This document shows positions 14,906-22,791 of a DNA stretch of 49,062 bases, one piece after another (within the stretch, counting starts at the first letter, position 1; each line of letters opens with the position of its first letter). The DNA is from Clostridiales bacterium UBA1316. GTDB taxonomy: Bacteria > Bacillota > Clostridia > Oscillospirales > Oscillospiraceae. The DNA lies in contig DBTM01000079.1 in NCBI GenBank assembly GCA_002307055.1, positions 1-49,062 on the forward strand, given 5' to 3'. A program made the position numbers and the translations under genes. Below the pieces are notes generated by a model. The model saw only the letters and a list, made by a program, of their open reading frames with translations. It had not been told where the DNA came from and ran no database searches.

Positions 14906-14926
14906 GGCACGCCGAATCGGCGTGCC
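14906..14926 (-). repeat. Short inverted repeat inside the operon
   Basis: GGCACGCCG and CGGCGTGCC flank a 3-base loop in the 165-base gap between the SDR and the alcohol dehydrogenase genes. There is no T-run. It may protect or separate mRNA segments within the operon. Confidence 0.45.
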
Positions 14927-15016
14927 GTCAGATCGTCTGCGTATGTGGGAAATACGTTGAAAACGGGCCGTCGAGGTCGCCGGTCACTATGGAAGAAACG
15001 ATCGGACTTAAGCCTA

Positions 15017-15799
15017 CTATACCGTCGATCCGCCGTCGACAATCAGGTTTTGGCCTGAAACGAACAGGTTTTCCTGCGCGAAGAACAGGACGGCGCGGGC
15101 GATGTCAATGGGCTGCGCCACGCGGCCAAGGGGCGTTATACCGGCGACGGCTGCGTATTCCTCCGGCGTTGCGTCAATCTTCATCGGTGTGTCCACCATG
15201 CCGGGGGCGATGGAATTAACGGTGATGTTATCCTTGCCGTATTTTTTCGCGAACGATTTTGTCTGGCAGATGGCGGCGGCTTTTGACGCGGTATACCCCG
15301 GCGTGCTGTACGCGCCGTTCACGCCTGTAACGGACGTCACATTGACGATCCGGCCGAAATGGTTTTTCTGCATGGAGGGAATCACGGCGAGATTCATCAG
15401 GTAATGGCCGAGTGTATGAATTTTAAAGAATTTAAGATACTCCTCAGGCGGCAGCGCGTCAAACAAATCGTCAAAAAAGGTCTGACCTGGCAGAAGCCGC
15501 GATTCAATACCGGCATTATTGACAAGAATGTCCACCCGACCGAAAGCGCTGAGCGCAAACGAGACGCCGGACATCACCGAGTTCTCGCTGCTGACGTCAA
15601 CAGAAAGCGCGAGGGCTTTATCCGTATATTTAAGGCATTCTGATTTAACCTCTTCAAGCTGGGCTTTTCTGCGGCCGAAAAGCGCGACCTGCGCGCCGCC
15701 CTTGGCGAGCTCCACGGCGCAGGCGGCGCCGATTCCCGTACCCGCTCCGGTGATAATTGCCGCTCTGCCAGCAAAACCATAATCAAGATATTGTGCCAT
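15017..15799 (-). CDS. SDR-family oxidoreductase
   Basis: A 260-residue classical short-chain dehydrogenase using NAD(P)H. The cofactor motif TGAGTGIG is at residues 17-24, NNAG at 94-97, and the catalytic Ser156, Tyr169 and Lys173 lie in VTSVTGVNGAYSTPGYTASK. The C-terminal LIVDGGSTV is typical. Arg43-Arg44 after the second beta strand (FGRRK) suggests NADPH preference (inference). AAGGAGG sits 7 bases upstream of the ATG. It is the first gene of the seven-gene operon. The classical family includes phloroglucinol reductase and many sugar or cyclitol dehydrogenases, so a cyclic ketone or polyol substrate is possible, without direct evidence. Confidence 0.87.
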   Translation of the reverse strand: MAQYLDYGFAGRAAIITGAGTGIGAACAVELAKGGAQVALFGRRKAQLEEVKSECLKYTDKALALSVDVSSENSVMSGVSFALSAFGRVDILVNNAGIESRLLPGQTFFDDLFDALPPEEYLKFFKIHTLGHYLMNLAVIPSMQKNHFGRIVNVTSVTGVNGAYSTPGYTASKAAAICQTKSFAKKYGKDNITVNSIAPGMVDTPMKIDATPEEYAAVAGITPLGRVAQPIDIARAVLFFAQENLFVSGQNLIVDGGSTV

Positions 15800-16022
15800 G
15801 CAGTGTCCTCCTTCACAAATTTGGCTCTGTGATGTACATAGTATAATGCCGATGTATATAAATTTCTATAATAATAATATAGAGCACATAAAAAGCTTTG
15901 TACAATATTAATATCGTCACCGCTCTTCCGTCCGAGGAATGGCATATGCCGTATTTCCTTGTTTTCAATTGGTTTGTCTGTTATATTAAAAGAGTAAATA
16001 ATTCTGTTGCAAAGGGTGCTTT

Positions 16023-16670
16023 ATGCGAAAAAACGACACGATCATATTCGACCTGGATGGGACGCTTCTCAATACGCTCGAGGATCTGACGGACAGCGTC
16101 AATGACACACTGGCGCGCCATAGCTATCCGCCGAGAACAATCGCTGAAGTTAAAAATTTTATTGGGAACGGCGTGGGACGGCTGATTGAATTATCGGTTC
16201 CCGCCGGGACGGACGAGCGGGAGTGCCGAAATTGCTTGGTTGAATTTCGCCGCCATTATGCCGCAAATATGATGAATAAGACGAAGACTTATGACGGAAT
16301 ACCGGAGCTCCTCCGGACGCTGGCAGAAGAAAACTACAGGATAGCTGTCGTATCCAATAAATTCGATGCGGCGGTTAAAGAACTGTGCGGATTTTATTTT
16401 GGCGAATATATTAAGGCTGCCATCGGCGAATCGGAAAACGTATTGAAAAAACCGGCACCGGATTCGGTGCTCAAAGCACTTGAGGAATTAGGCTCGACCG
16501 CCGGTCAGGCGGTTTATGTCGGCGATTCCGAGGTCGACGCGGAAACAGCCGGAAACGCGGGCATCCCATTCATCGGCGTTACCTGGGGCTTTCGGGACAG
16601 GGCTGTATTGGAGCAAAATGGCGCGGAAAGCATTATTAATCAGCCCGGCGAGCTGCTGGATTTACTGTAG
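16023..16670 (+). CDS. HAD-family phosphatase (Gph/PGP-like)
   Basis: A 215-residue HAD hydrolase of the phosphoglycolate-phosphatase-like subfamily. Motif I is FDLDGTLLNT with nucleophile Asp10 and Asp12. The alpha-helical cap includes FIGNGVGRLIELS. Motif II is AVVSNK, the lysine is in LKKPAPD, and motif III is VYVGDSEVDAETA. AAGGG is 6 bases before the ATG. It is divergent from the SDR operon across a 223-base gap and followed by a strong terminator, so it is transcribed alone. Likely substrate is a small phosphorylated metabolite such as phosphoglycolate; specificity cannot be told. Confidence 0.87.
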   Translation: MRKNDTIIFDLDGTLLNTLEDLTDSVNDTLARHSYPPRTIAEVKNFIGNGVGRLIELSVPAGTDERECRNCLVEFRRHYAANMMNKTKTYDGIPELLRTLAEENYRIAVVSNKFDAAVKELCGFYFGEYIKAAIGESENVLKKPAPDSVLKALEELGSTAGQAVYVGDSEVDAETAGNAGIPFIGVTWGFRDRAVLEQNGAESIINQPGELLDLL

Positions 16671-16683
16671 AGATATCTGTTCT

Positions 16684-16733
16684 AAGCCTGTATGGACGCG
16701 TTGAGGTACGCGGCCCATACAGGCTTGTTTTTA
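16684..16733 (+). terminator. Terminator of the HAD gene
   Basis: AAGCCTGTATGG (16684-16695) pairs with CCATACAGGCTT (16715-16726), followed by GTTTTTATT. It lies 13 bases after the stop. Confidence 0.85.
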
Positions 16734-16800
16734 TTGCTGTAATCCACTGGTTCTTTATAGACAGGATAAGTTTGCACAATCTAGCAAATTAAACAGTGGG

Positions 16801-16830
16801 TTGACCTGCGGTTTGTATATTGTGTATAAT
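16801..16830 (+). promoter_or_regulatory. Promoter of the NfrB-like/GT39 pair
   Basis: TTGACC (16801-16806) and a perfect TATAAT (16825-16830) are separated by 18 bases, 40 bases before the TTG start of the glycosyltransferase. Confidence 0.75.
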
Positions 16831-16869
16831 AGCTATAGAGCGTTATCTTACATAGGAGAATGAACAATA

Positions 16870-18939
16870 TTGGATCATATCATTCGTATCGTTGGACTTG
16901 TCGTCGCGCTGTGCTTTATCGTGTTCAGCGTTGACGATTTATTTTGGGATATTGTCAGCATCATAAAGAAGATCAGGCGCGGCGCTGCAGCCGGTGTTTC
17001 GCCGGAGCATCTGCCTATCGAGCAGTTGGACGCTCTGCCGCCGAAGCTCCTGGCTGTGATGGTTGCTGCCTGGCATGAGGATAATGTCATTGAGCCGGTT
17101 ATCGATAATATGATCGCTTCGCTTCAATATCCGCGGGCTATGTACCATATTTTCGTCGGCGTTTACCCGAATGATGCGCCGACGGCAGCCGCGGTAAAAA
17201 GGCTCGAGATGAAATATGAGAATGTTCATACAGTTGTCAACAGCCGCCCGGGGCCGACCTGCAAAGCAGATAATATCAATAACATGATCCGGTACATAGG
17301 AAAGTTTGAGAAAGAACATCACTGGCGGTTTGCTTCGGTGACTGTTCACGACTCCGAGGATGTCGTCCATCCCTATGAGCTGAAGCTGACGAATTATCTG
17401 ATAAGCCATTATGATGTGCTGCAATTTCCCGTCATCCCGCTGCAAAAGATGCCGAGCATAAATTTCCTGAGCATAAAAAATATCAAGCATATTTTCTCAA
17501 GCATGACCACGGGTACATACGCAGACGAATTTGCGGAAAATCACTTCAGAACGATGGGTGCGCGCGAGTCGATGTCTGCAGTTGTACCGTCGGCCGGGAC
17601 CGGCTTTGTCATATCGCGGTCCATTCTCGACGATATCGGGGACACACCGCTGTTTCCGGAGGACAGCTTGACCGAAGATTATAAGCTGTCTCTCATGCTG
17701 GCTAAAAAAGGCTATAAAATCCATTTTGTTTTAGAAAAAATACCGCGTTTACAGGATAATAATACGGTGCGGTGGGATTATGTCGCCACGCGCAGCTTTT
17801 TCCCCGATACTTTCAGAACAGCAACCAGGCAGAAAATGCGTTGGATTTATGGCATTACCATGCAGTCCGTTAAAATATCCGATCTGTTTCGGGTGAGCAA
17901 AATGGGCTTCTCCGCCAGATATTCGCTTTACAAAGATTTAAAGGCAAAGGTCAGTAATCTGATGGTTCTGCCGGGTTATCTTGTTTTTATCTACTTTATT
18001 TTTTCACTTATTGTTCCGCTGCCGGGCATGTATCCCCAGCACACGGCTGCGTGGAGCCTTTGTATGTTTTTAACGCTCCTCATGCTTTTCCGCCAGACGA
18101 TGCGCGCCGTCGCTATTACGAATTTCTACGGTTTTAAGAGTATGGTCGTGTCGTGCCTGTTCCCGCCGCTGATGCCCATTCGTCTCGTCTGGGGCAACAT
18201 TATCAATATGACAGCGACAATGAAAGCCTGGAAGCTTTATTTTTTCGGCTCAGCGAAGAAAACGAAGGAAAAAAAGAAAGGTAAAAACGCCGTCACATGG
18301 AATAAAACGGACCATACCTTCTTGAATCAGCACGTCCTGTACCGGTATTACCGCAATGTCGGTGATGTGCTTCTGGAGAAGCAGTATCTCGGCGTCAATA
18401 CACTCAGCAAGGCGCTCAGCCAGAGCCGCGCCGAGGGGCGGCGTATCGGCGAGGTGCTGATCGGCGAGGGCATCGTTTCCGAAGAGCAGCTGATGGAAGC
18501 CGTCGCCAATGTTCAGCATAAGGTATATATTCGTGACATCGCACCCTTTTTAGACGCGGCTATGCACGATGCGGCGTTTGACGGGGAAGTGCTTGAAAAG
18601 CTGCTTATATACCCGATTCTGGCCTCAAATGGGCGGTATGTGTTTGCTGCTGCCGATGATACCGCGGCTGAGGAAGTCTCCGAGCTGCTCGGCGTTAACC
18701 GGCAAAGCTGCAGCTTTGTCTATACAACCCAGGAGAGCATTCGTAAAGCGTTTCACAGCGGCCCGCGTCCGGCGGCCGCGTTGCCGGGCACACTTGCCGG
18801 CTTGCTCGACAACGGCTTTATCACAATGGAGCAAGCTGTTCTGGCTCTTGAAAACGATGAAAAAGAGCCGGAAATTCTGCAGTACATGGGCCTGCGTGAT
18901 TTCTTTTCGCTGCCGGAGCTGTCCGCTATGCCGTCATAA
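16870..18939 (+). CDS. NfrB-like membrane glycosyltransferase with C-terminal GspE-N-like domain
   Basis: A 689-residue protein. An N-terminal membrane helix (DHIIRIVGLVVALCFIVFSV) precedes a cytoplasmic GT2 catalytic domain: PKLLAVMVAAWHEDNVIEPV, the acidic motif VHDSEDVVHP, the acceptor-site EDSLTEDYKLSLML and the RQKMRWIYG block (QxxRW-like). Two or three membrane segments follow (about residues 360-440). The C-terminus (about 500-689) resembles the GspE/MshE N-terminal domain (RRIGEVLIGEGIVSEEQLME), which in other proteins binds cyclic di-GMP or partner ATPases. This order matches NfrB, the phage N4 adsorption protein B family. The TTG at 16870 is the start; AGGAG lies 11 bases upstream. 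The next gene, a GT39-type protein, is close and on the same strand. A role in making an exported polysaccharide is inferred. Confidence 0.83.
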   Translation: MDHIIRIVGLVVALCFIVFSVDDLFWDIVSIIKKIRRGAAAGVSPEHLPIEQLDALPPKLLAVMVAAWHEDNVIEPVIDNMIASLQYPRAMYHIFVGVYPNDAPTAAAVKRLEMKYENVHTVVNSRPGPTCKADNINNMIRYIGKFEKEHHWRFASVTVHDSEDVVHPYELKLTNYLISHYDVLQFPVIPLQKMPSINFLSIKNIKHIFSSMTTGTYADEFAENHFRTMGARESMSAVVPSAGTGFVISRSILDDIGDTPLFPEDSLTEDYKLSLMLAKKGYKIHFVLEKIPRLQDNNTVRWDYVATRSFFPDTFRTATRQKMRWIYGITMQSVKISDLFRVSKMGFSARYSLYKDLKAKVSNLMVLPGYLVFIYFIFSLIVPLPGMYPQHTAAWSLCMFLTLLMLFRQTMRAVAITNFYGFKSMVVSCLFPPLMPIRLVWGNIINMTATMKAWKLYFFGSAKKTKEKKKGKNAVTWNKTDHTFLNQHVLYRYYRNVGDVLLEKQYLGVNTLSKALSQSRAEGRRIGEVLIGEGIVSEEQLMEAVANVQHKVYIRDIAPFLDAAMHDAAFDGEVLEKLLIYPILASNGRYVFAAADDTAAEEVSELLGVNRQSCSFVYTTQESIRKAFHSGPRPAAALPGTLAGLLDNGFITMEQAVLALENDEKEPEILQYMGLRDFFSLPELSAMPS

Positions 18940-18989
18940 ATAAAACGACAGCCGCATGGAAACATTAATAAAATGAACGTCATCATTTT

Positions 18990-20603
18990 ATGGATGCGCC
19001 GGCATTCGGAAGGTCGATCGTTTTGGCAGCGAAAAAAAACTGGTTTGAATATACTGCGCTGATCTTGTTTGAAGTGTGCGCCGCGTATGCTTTATTCGGC
19101 GGGATAATCAGCCTGTCCGGGCCAAAGAGCTATCCGTATCTTTGGCATGCCGGGGCTATTAGCGCGTTCGCTGCCGCAATTCCTGCGGTTTTCCTGTTTT
19201 CAAGGCTGCTGCGGTATTCTAAACTGCCGCAGCTGCTTCCGGCGGATGGGCGCAGCAGCAGAGTTATTGAGCGTACGGCGGCAGCGGCGGTGCTGGCGGT
19301 TGGGGCTTTCGTCAGAATATGGGTCATTGCGCATACCCCGATAACGCCCGCCTCGGACTATGAGACGTATTATAATGTGGCGGTTTTACTGTCGCAGGGG
19401 ACGCTCGGCGCATCCGGCTACAGCGGCTATATTGCCGAGTTCCCGCATGTGATCGGCTATCCGTTCGTTTTGTCGCTGCTGTTCAGGATAACGGGGCCGT
19501 CTGTGGCAGCCGGGCTCTGGCTCAATGCCGCAGCGAGCCTCCTGTCAGCGTTTTTCGTTTATCGGATTACGCGTCGGCTCGCCGGTCGGTTCGGCGGCTT
19601 TATCGCATTGCTTCTGGCTGCCTTCTGGCCCTCGCAGATTTTATATGGAACGATTTTGGCATCAGAACCAGTTTTTATCTGCACGCTGCTGATAGCCGTC
19701 CGGCTTTTTATCTATCTGTTTGATTATCCCGCCCGGCTCGGCAATGCGGAGAGCCTAATGGTCCTGTGCGTCCTGTTCGGTATTATTGTCGCACTCTCTG
19801 CGGCAATACGCCCTCTGACGGAAATCCTGCTGGCTGCGGCAATATTGTGCCTGCTGCCCCGATATGTCAAATTTGATGCCAACGAAAAGATGCTGTATGG
19901 AAAAGTAACCAGAATGGCTTGCCAGGGCTGGTTCCGCGCGCTTGTCATCATATTCAGCTATCTGTTGTGCGCGCGGCTCGTCTCAGCGGCGGTTGCCAAT
20001 ACGATTGACTATCAATTGCCGGGCGGTACCGTCTCGTTCGGGTATAATTTCATGGTCGGCGTCAATATCGACGCGAAAGGTGCCTGGAACCAGAAGGATG
20101 CCGATTTCTTCAGCACGATATTCGCAGCGACGAATTCGGCAGAGGCGGCGCATCGGGCAAGCATCGGTGTGGCGCTCCAGCGTATTAGGGACAATCCTGC
20201 CGGTGTTTTGAATCTCGCTATGGAGAAATTCGCGTATCTTTGGTCAAATGACGATTACGCGTCTTACTGGGTCACTCTTTTCCTCGGCCAGCAGGGGAAC
20301 CTGACGCCGGAGCGGCAAAATATAATCAATGCCATTTCCCAATGGAACGATTATGCCTATCTGCTCAGTATATTTTTTTCATCACTGATGGGACTTAAGA
20401 TGATAAAGCAGCGGTATATAAGTCCCGCTCAAGTGCTGATATTGCTTTTTGTAGGCACTGTCATTCTTCATATGCTCCTTGAAAGCCAAAACCGCTATCA
20501 CTATATCATGCTGCCGGTTTTCGCAATTCTCTCTTCGATGAGTGCGGCTGATCTGGTATGCGGCTTCGCGCGGCCCATATCGCAGGACAGCAGTGCTCTG
20601 TGA
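18990..20603 (+). CDS. GT39-type membrane glycosyltransferase-like protein
   Basis: A 537-residue polytopic membrane protein of the ArnT/PMT_2 superfamily. After the first two helices it shows the loop signature ITPASDYETYYNVAVLLSQG (acidic SDYE motif) and later AEFPHVIGYPFVLSLLFRI. Around eleven hydrophobic segments follow. The ATG at 18990 has no clear ribosome site. An in-frame TTG at 19023 has GGAAGG 9 bases upstream and would shorten the protein by 11 residues, so the true start is uncertain. It follows the NfrB-like gene after 50 bases and probably shares its promoter, suggesting that the two act on the same envelope glycan. The acceptor is unknown. Confidence 0.8.
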   Translation: MDAPAFGRSIVLAAKKNWFEYTALILFEVCAAYALFGGIISLSGPKSYPYLWHAGAISAFAAAIPAVFLFSRLLRYSKLPQLLPADGRSSRVIERTAAAAVLAVGAFVRIWVIAHTPITPASDYETYYNVAVLLSQGTLGASGYSGYIAEFPHVIGYPFVLSLLFRITGPSVAAGLWLNAAASLLSAFFVYRITRRLAGRFGGFIALLLAAFWPSQILYGTILASEPVFICTLLIAVRLFIYLFDYPARLGNAESLMVLCVLFGIIVALSAAIRPLTEILLAAAILCLLPRYVKFDANEKMLYGKVTRMACQGWFRALVIIFSYLLCARLVSAAVANTIDYQLPGGTVSFGYNFMVGVNIDAKGAWNQKDADFFSTIFAATNSAEAAHRASIGVALQRIRDNPAGVLNLAMEKFAYLWSNDDYASYWVTLFLGQQGNLTPERQNIINAISQWNDYAYLLSIFFSSLMGLKMIKQRYISPAQVLILLFVGTVILHMLLESQNRYHYIMLPVFAILSSMSAADLVCGFARPISQDSSAL

Positions 20604-20710
20604 CAGTCGGGAAACGTTAAATGTTATACGAAAGTGCGGTGTCGGGGCTTCCATTAACCCAGCGTATTTGTTAAAATAAAGCGAATAGAAAAATAGCTGG
20701 AGGTTATAAC

Positions 20711-21814
20711 ATGAAAAGCAAGGCTCTCGTTATCTATGAAAAAAACGGTCCTTTTGTTTTGGATGAGATAGAGCTGGAGGCACCGCGTGCCGGAGAGGTG
20801 CTGGTGCGCATCGCCGCCGCCGGTTTATGCCACACCGATCTCCTGGCGAGGGAAAAAGGTGAGGAGACAGCTTTTAATGATATCCCGCTGCCGATGGTTC
20901 TGGGTCATGAAGGCTCCGGTGTTGTCGCAGAAGTTGGGCCGGATGTCGATTATTGCAGTGTCGGGGATCATGTCGTCCTGTCGTATAACCATTGTGAGGT
21001 GTGTGCCGGCTGCCACAGCGGTGTGACGAGCACCTGCGAGGAATTCGTCCCCCTCAATTTCTGCGGTGCGCAACGAGGCGGCGGCACACGCCTGTATAAA
21101 GACGGACAGCCTGTTTCAACCTTTTTCGGTCAATCGTCCTTTGCCCATTACGCCATCACCAACAGCAGCAACACCATCGTGATTCCGAAGGATGTACCCG
21201 TTGAATTATTCGGCCCGTTCGGCTGTGGCATTCAAACCGGAGCAGGTGCAGTTTTTTACAAGCTCCATCCAATCCCCGGCGACAGCATCGCTGTTTTTGG
21301 CTGCGGTTCCGTTGGCCTCAGCGCCCTCCTGGCCGCGAAAGCCTGCGGCTGCACAACCATCATCGCCGTCGACGTCTTTGACAGCAAGCTGGAGCTTGCC
21401 AGGACACTCGGTGCGACGCATACGGTTAACGTGCGCGGCTGTGACGCTGACAGAGAGATACACAAAATAATAAAAGGCGGCGTCAATTATGCCGCAGAAA
21501 CAACAGGCAACGGCAAAGTGCTGTCACAGTCGCTGAATTGCCTTGCCCCGGGCGGCACAACATGCGTCATCGGCACCGGCAGCAGAGAAGTGACGTTTGA
21601 TATCGACCTCCTGCGCAGCGAGCGTCATGTTGTCGGCGTCATCGAAGGCTCGCTCGATCCCCATATACAGATTCCCCGTCTCATTGAGCTTTATAAGCAC
21701 GGCTTCTTCCCGATCGAAAAGTTCACGGCCTTCTACGACATGAAGGATATGGACAAAGCGCTGGAGGCTACGAAAAACGGAACCGTCATCAAAGCGGTTA
21801 TCCGGATGAACTGA
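20711..21814 (+). CDS. Zinc-dependent NAD alcohol dehydrogenase, aryl-alcohol type
   Basis: A 367-residue MDR enzyme. Cys40 (GLCHTDLL), His66 and Glu67 (GHEGSG) bind catalytic zinc; Cys95, 98, 101 and 109 (NHCEVCAGCHSGVTSTC) bind structural zinc. The NAD motif is GCGSVGLSALLAAKACG, followed by AVDVFDSKLELA with an Asp that favours NAD. The FGCGIQTGAGAVFYKL block is close to that of benzyl/aryl-alcohol dehydrogenases (XylB-like). GGAGG is 7 bases before the ATG and a terminator follows, so it stands alone. An aromatic alcohol substrate is suggested by family resemblance and by the TthL-like enzymes in the window, but not proven. Confidence 0.86.
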   Translation: MKSKALVIYEKNGPFVLDEIELEAPRAGEVLVRIAAAGLCHTDLLAREKGEETAFNDIPLPMVLGHEGSGVVAEVGPDVDYCSVGDHVVLSYNHCEVCAGCHSGVTSTCEEFVPLNFCGAQRGGGTRLYKDGQPVSTFFGQSSFAHYAITNSSNTIVIPKDVPVELFGPFGCGIQTGAGAVFYKLHPIPGDSIAVFGCGSVGLSALLAAKACGCTTIIAVDVFDSKLELARTLGATHTVNVRGCDADREIHKIIKGGVNYAAETTGNGKVLSQSLNCLAPGGTTCVIGTGSREVTFDIDLLRSERHVVGVIEGSLDPHIQIPRLIELYKHGFFPIEKFTAFYDMKDMDKALEATKNGTVIKAVIRMN

Positions 21815-21821
21815 GAATAAT

Positions 21822-21854
21822 GAAGAAGAGCATCCGGACAGATGCTCTTCTTTT
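21822..21854 (+). terminator. Terminator of the aryl-alcohol dehydrogenase gene
   Basis: GAAGAAGAGCATC pairs with GATGCTCTTCTTTT around a 6-base loop and ends in a short T-run, just after the stop codon. Confidence 0.85.
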
Positions 21855-21877
21855 AAGCTCGCACAGCTTTATGATAT

Positions 21878-22408
21878 TCAGCTCACGGCGCTCCAGGGCA
21901 CTTTAAAATAGAGCATCAAAGCGACGGCGAGAATGAACGAAACGAACAGCGCAAGGAGAGGCTTTTTGAAATGGATGCGGAAGATCGGAAACATGAGTGA
22001 ATTAAAGAGTAAGGTCCACCAAATTGACCAGCCATTGTCGTGCGAGAAGAAGCCCAGTAGACCGGCAAGCTCTTCAACCAGAGTATAAGATACCGCCCAG
22101 ATTATCACATAAATCGTTTTTGATAATGGCTTTTTAGGAAAGTGCGTCAGATACAGCAGTATTGTAGCCGGGAAGAAGACCGAGGCAATCAATAAATCGC
22201 TGAAGGTTTTCTTCAGCAGCGGAGATTCATAGCTCCACAGAGGGTAATTAAACGTTACCAGATGTGCGGCAAAATCACCGAGAGCGAAAAACAGCATTGT
22301 CGGATAATAAAGCTTCCAATGCTTCCAGTCTCCCCACTTCCAAGCCGCCAAGACTATTAAAACAGTAACGATGATCTGATAATCCGTTATGATTAATTTG
22401 AAGATCAT
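21878..22408 (-). CDS. CBO0543-like membrane protein
   Basis: A 176-residue protein with five or six hydrophobic segments. The pattern KWGDWKHWKLYYPTMLFFAL followed by YPLWSYES is what I associate with the CBO0543 family of uncharacterised clostridial and bacillar membrane proteins. The ATG at 22408 is chosen because AAAGGG is 6 bases upstream; an earlier in-frame ATG at 22429 lacks a site. No neighbour explains it and no enzymatic motif is visible. Confidence 0.7.
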   Translation of the reverse strand: MIFKLIITDYQIIVTVLIVLAAWKWGDWKHWKLYYPTMLFFALGDFAAHLVTFNYPLWSYESPLLKKTFSDLLIASVFFPATILLYLTHFPKKPLSKTIYVIIWAVSYTLVEELAGLLGFFSHDNGWSIWWTLLFNSLMFPIFRIHFKKPLLALFVSFILAVALMLYFKVPWSAVS

Positions 22409-22791
22409 AAAATTCCCTTTAAACAGCATTTTTTTTAGTATTTCCTGAATTTCAAATATTACAATTCGGAACGCTGAATGAATCTGACGGGCTTACTATC
22501 TGTATTGTTTCGGCGGTACTGAGGATTATTGACGATGTTTTTAAACAAGATATAATGAACATATACAAAATATGGAGGTTTGTTATACTGACCAGCTTTG
22601 GTATTAAGGACAGCCGCATGGAGGAAGCCGTCAGCGCCGTTTTTGCCAAACAGGATGCGATGGGCCGGTGGAAAATGGAGAACACCTACGCGCTGCTTGT
22701 CCCGATTACTGAAGAGCTGGTATAATATTTTATGACCAATATATAACGGCTCCATCCAATCTTTGCGCAGGAGTCAGTTTCGGAGGCAGAT
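22409..22791. other. Gene-free gap containing a gene remnant
   Basis: Apart from the remnant described separately, I see only the ribosome site (GGAGG) of the amidase gene at its right end. No clear promoter was found. Confidence 0.4.
22555..22725 (+). pseudogene. Fragment of a prenyltransferase/squalene-repeat-like hypothetical protein
   Basis: A 56-codon plus-strand stretch, with the frame open further upstream to about 22441, ends at TAA 22723-22725. It encodes SFGIKDSRMEEAVSAVFAKQ followed by DAMGRWKMENTY. The pattern (K)QD..GRWK.ENT. is what I remember from clostridial proteins with prenyltransferase-like alpha-alpha repeats, where that block is followed by an SKW.TL.AL motif that is absent here. 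After MENTY the match stops and the frame terminates 11 codons on. I read it as a truncated remnant. A short expressed peptide from the ATG at 22618, which has AAGGA 7 bases upstream, is an alternative. Confidence 0.4.
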
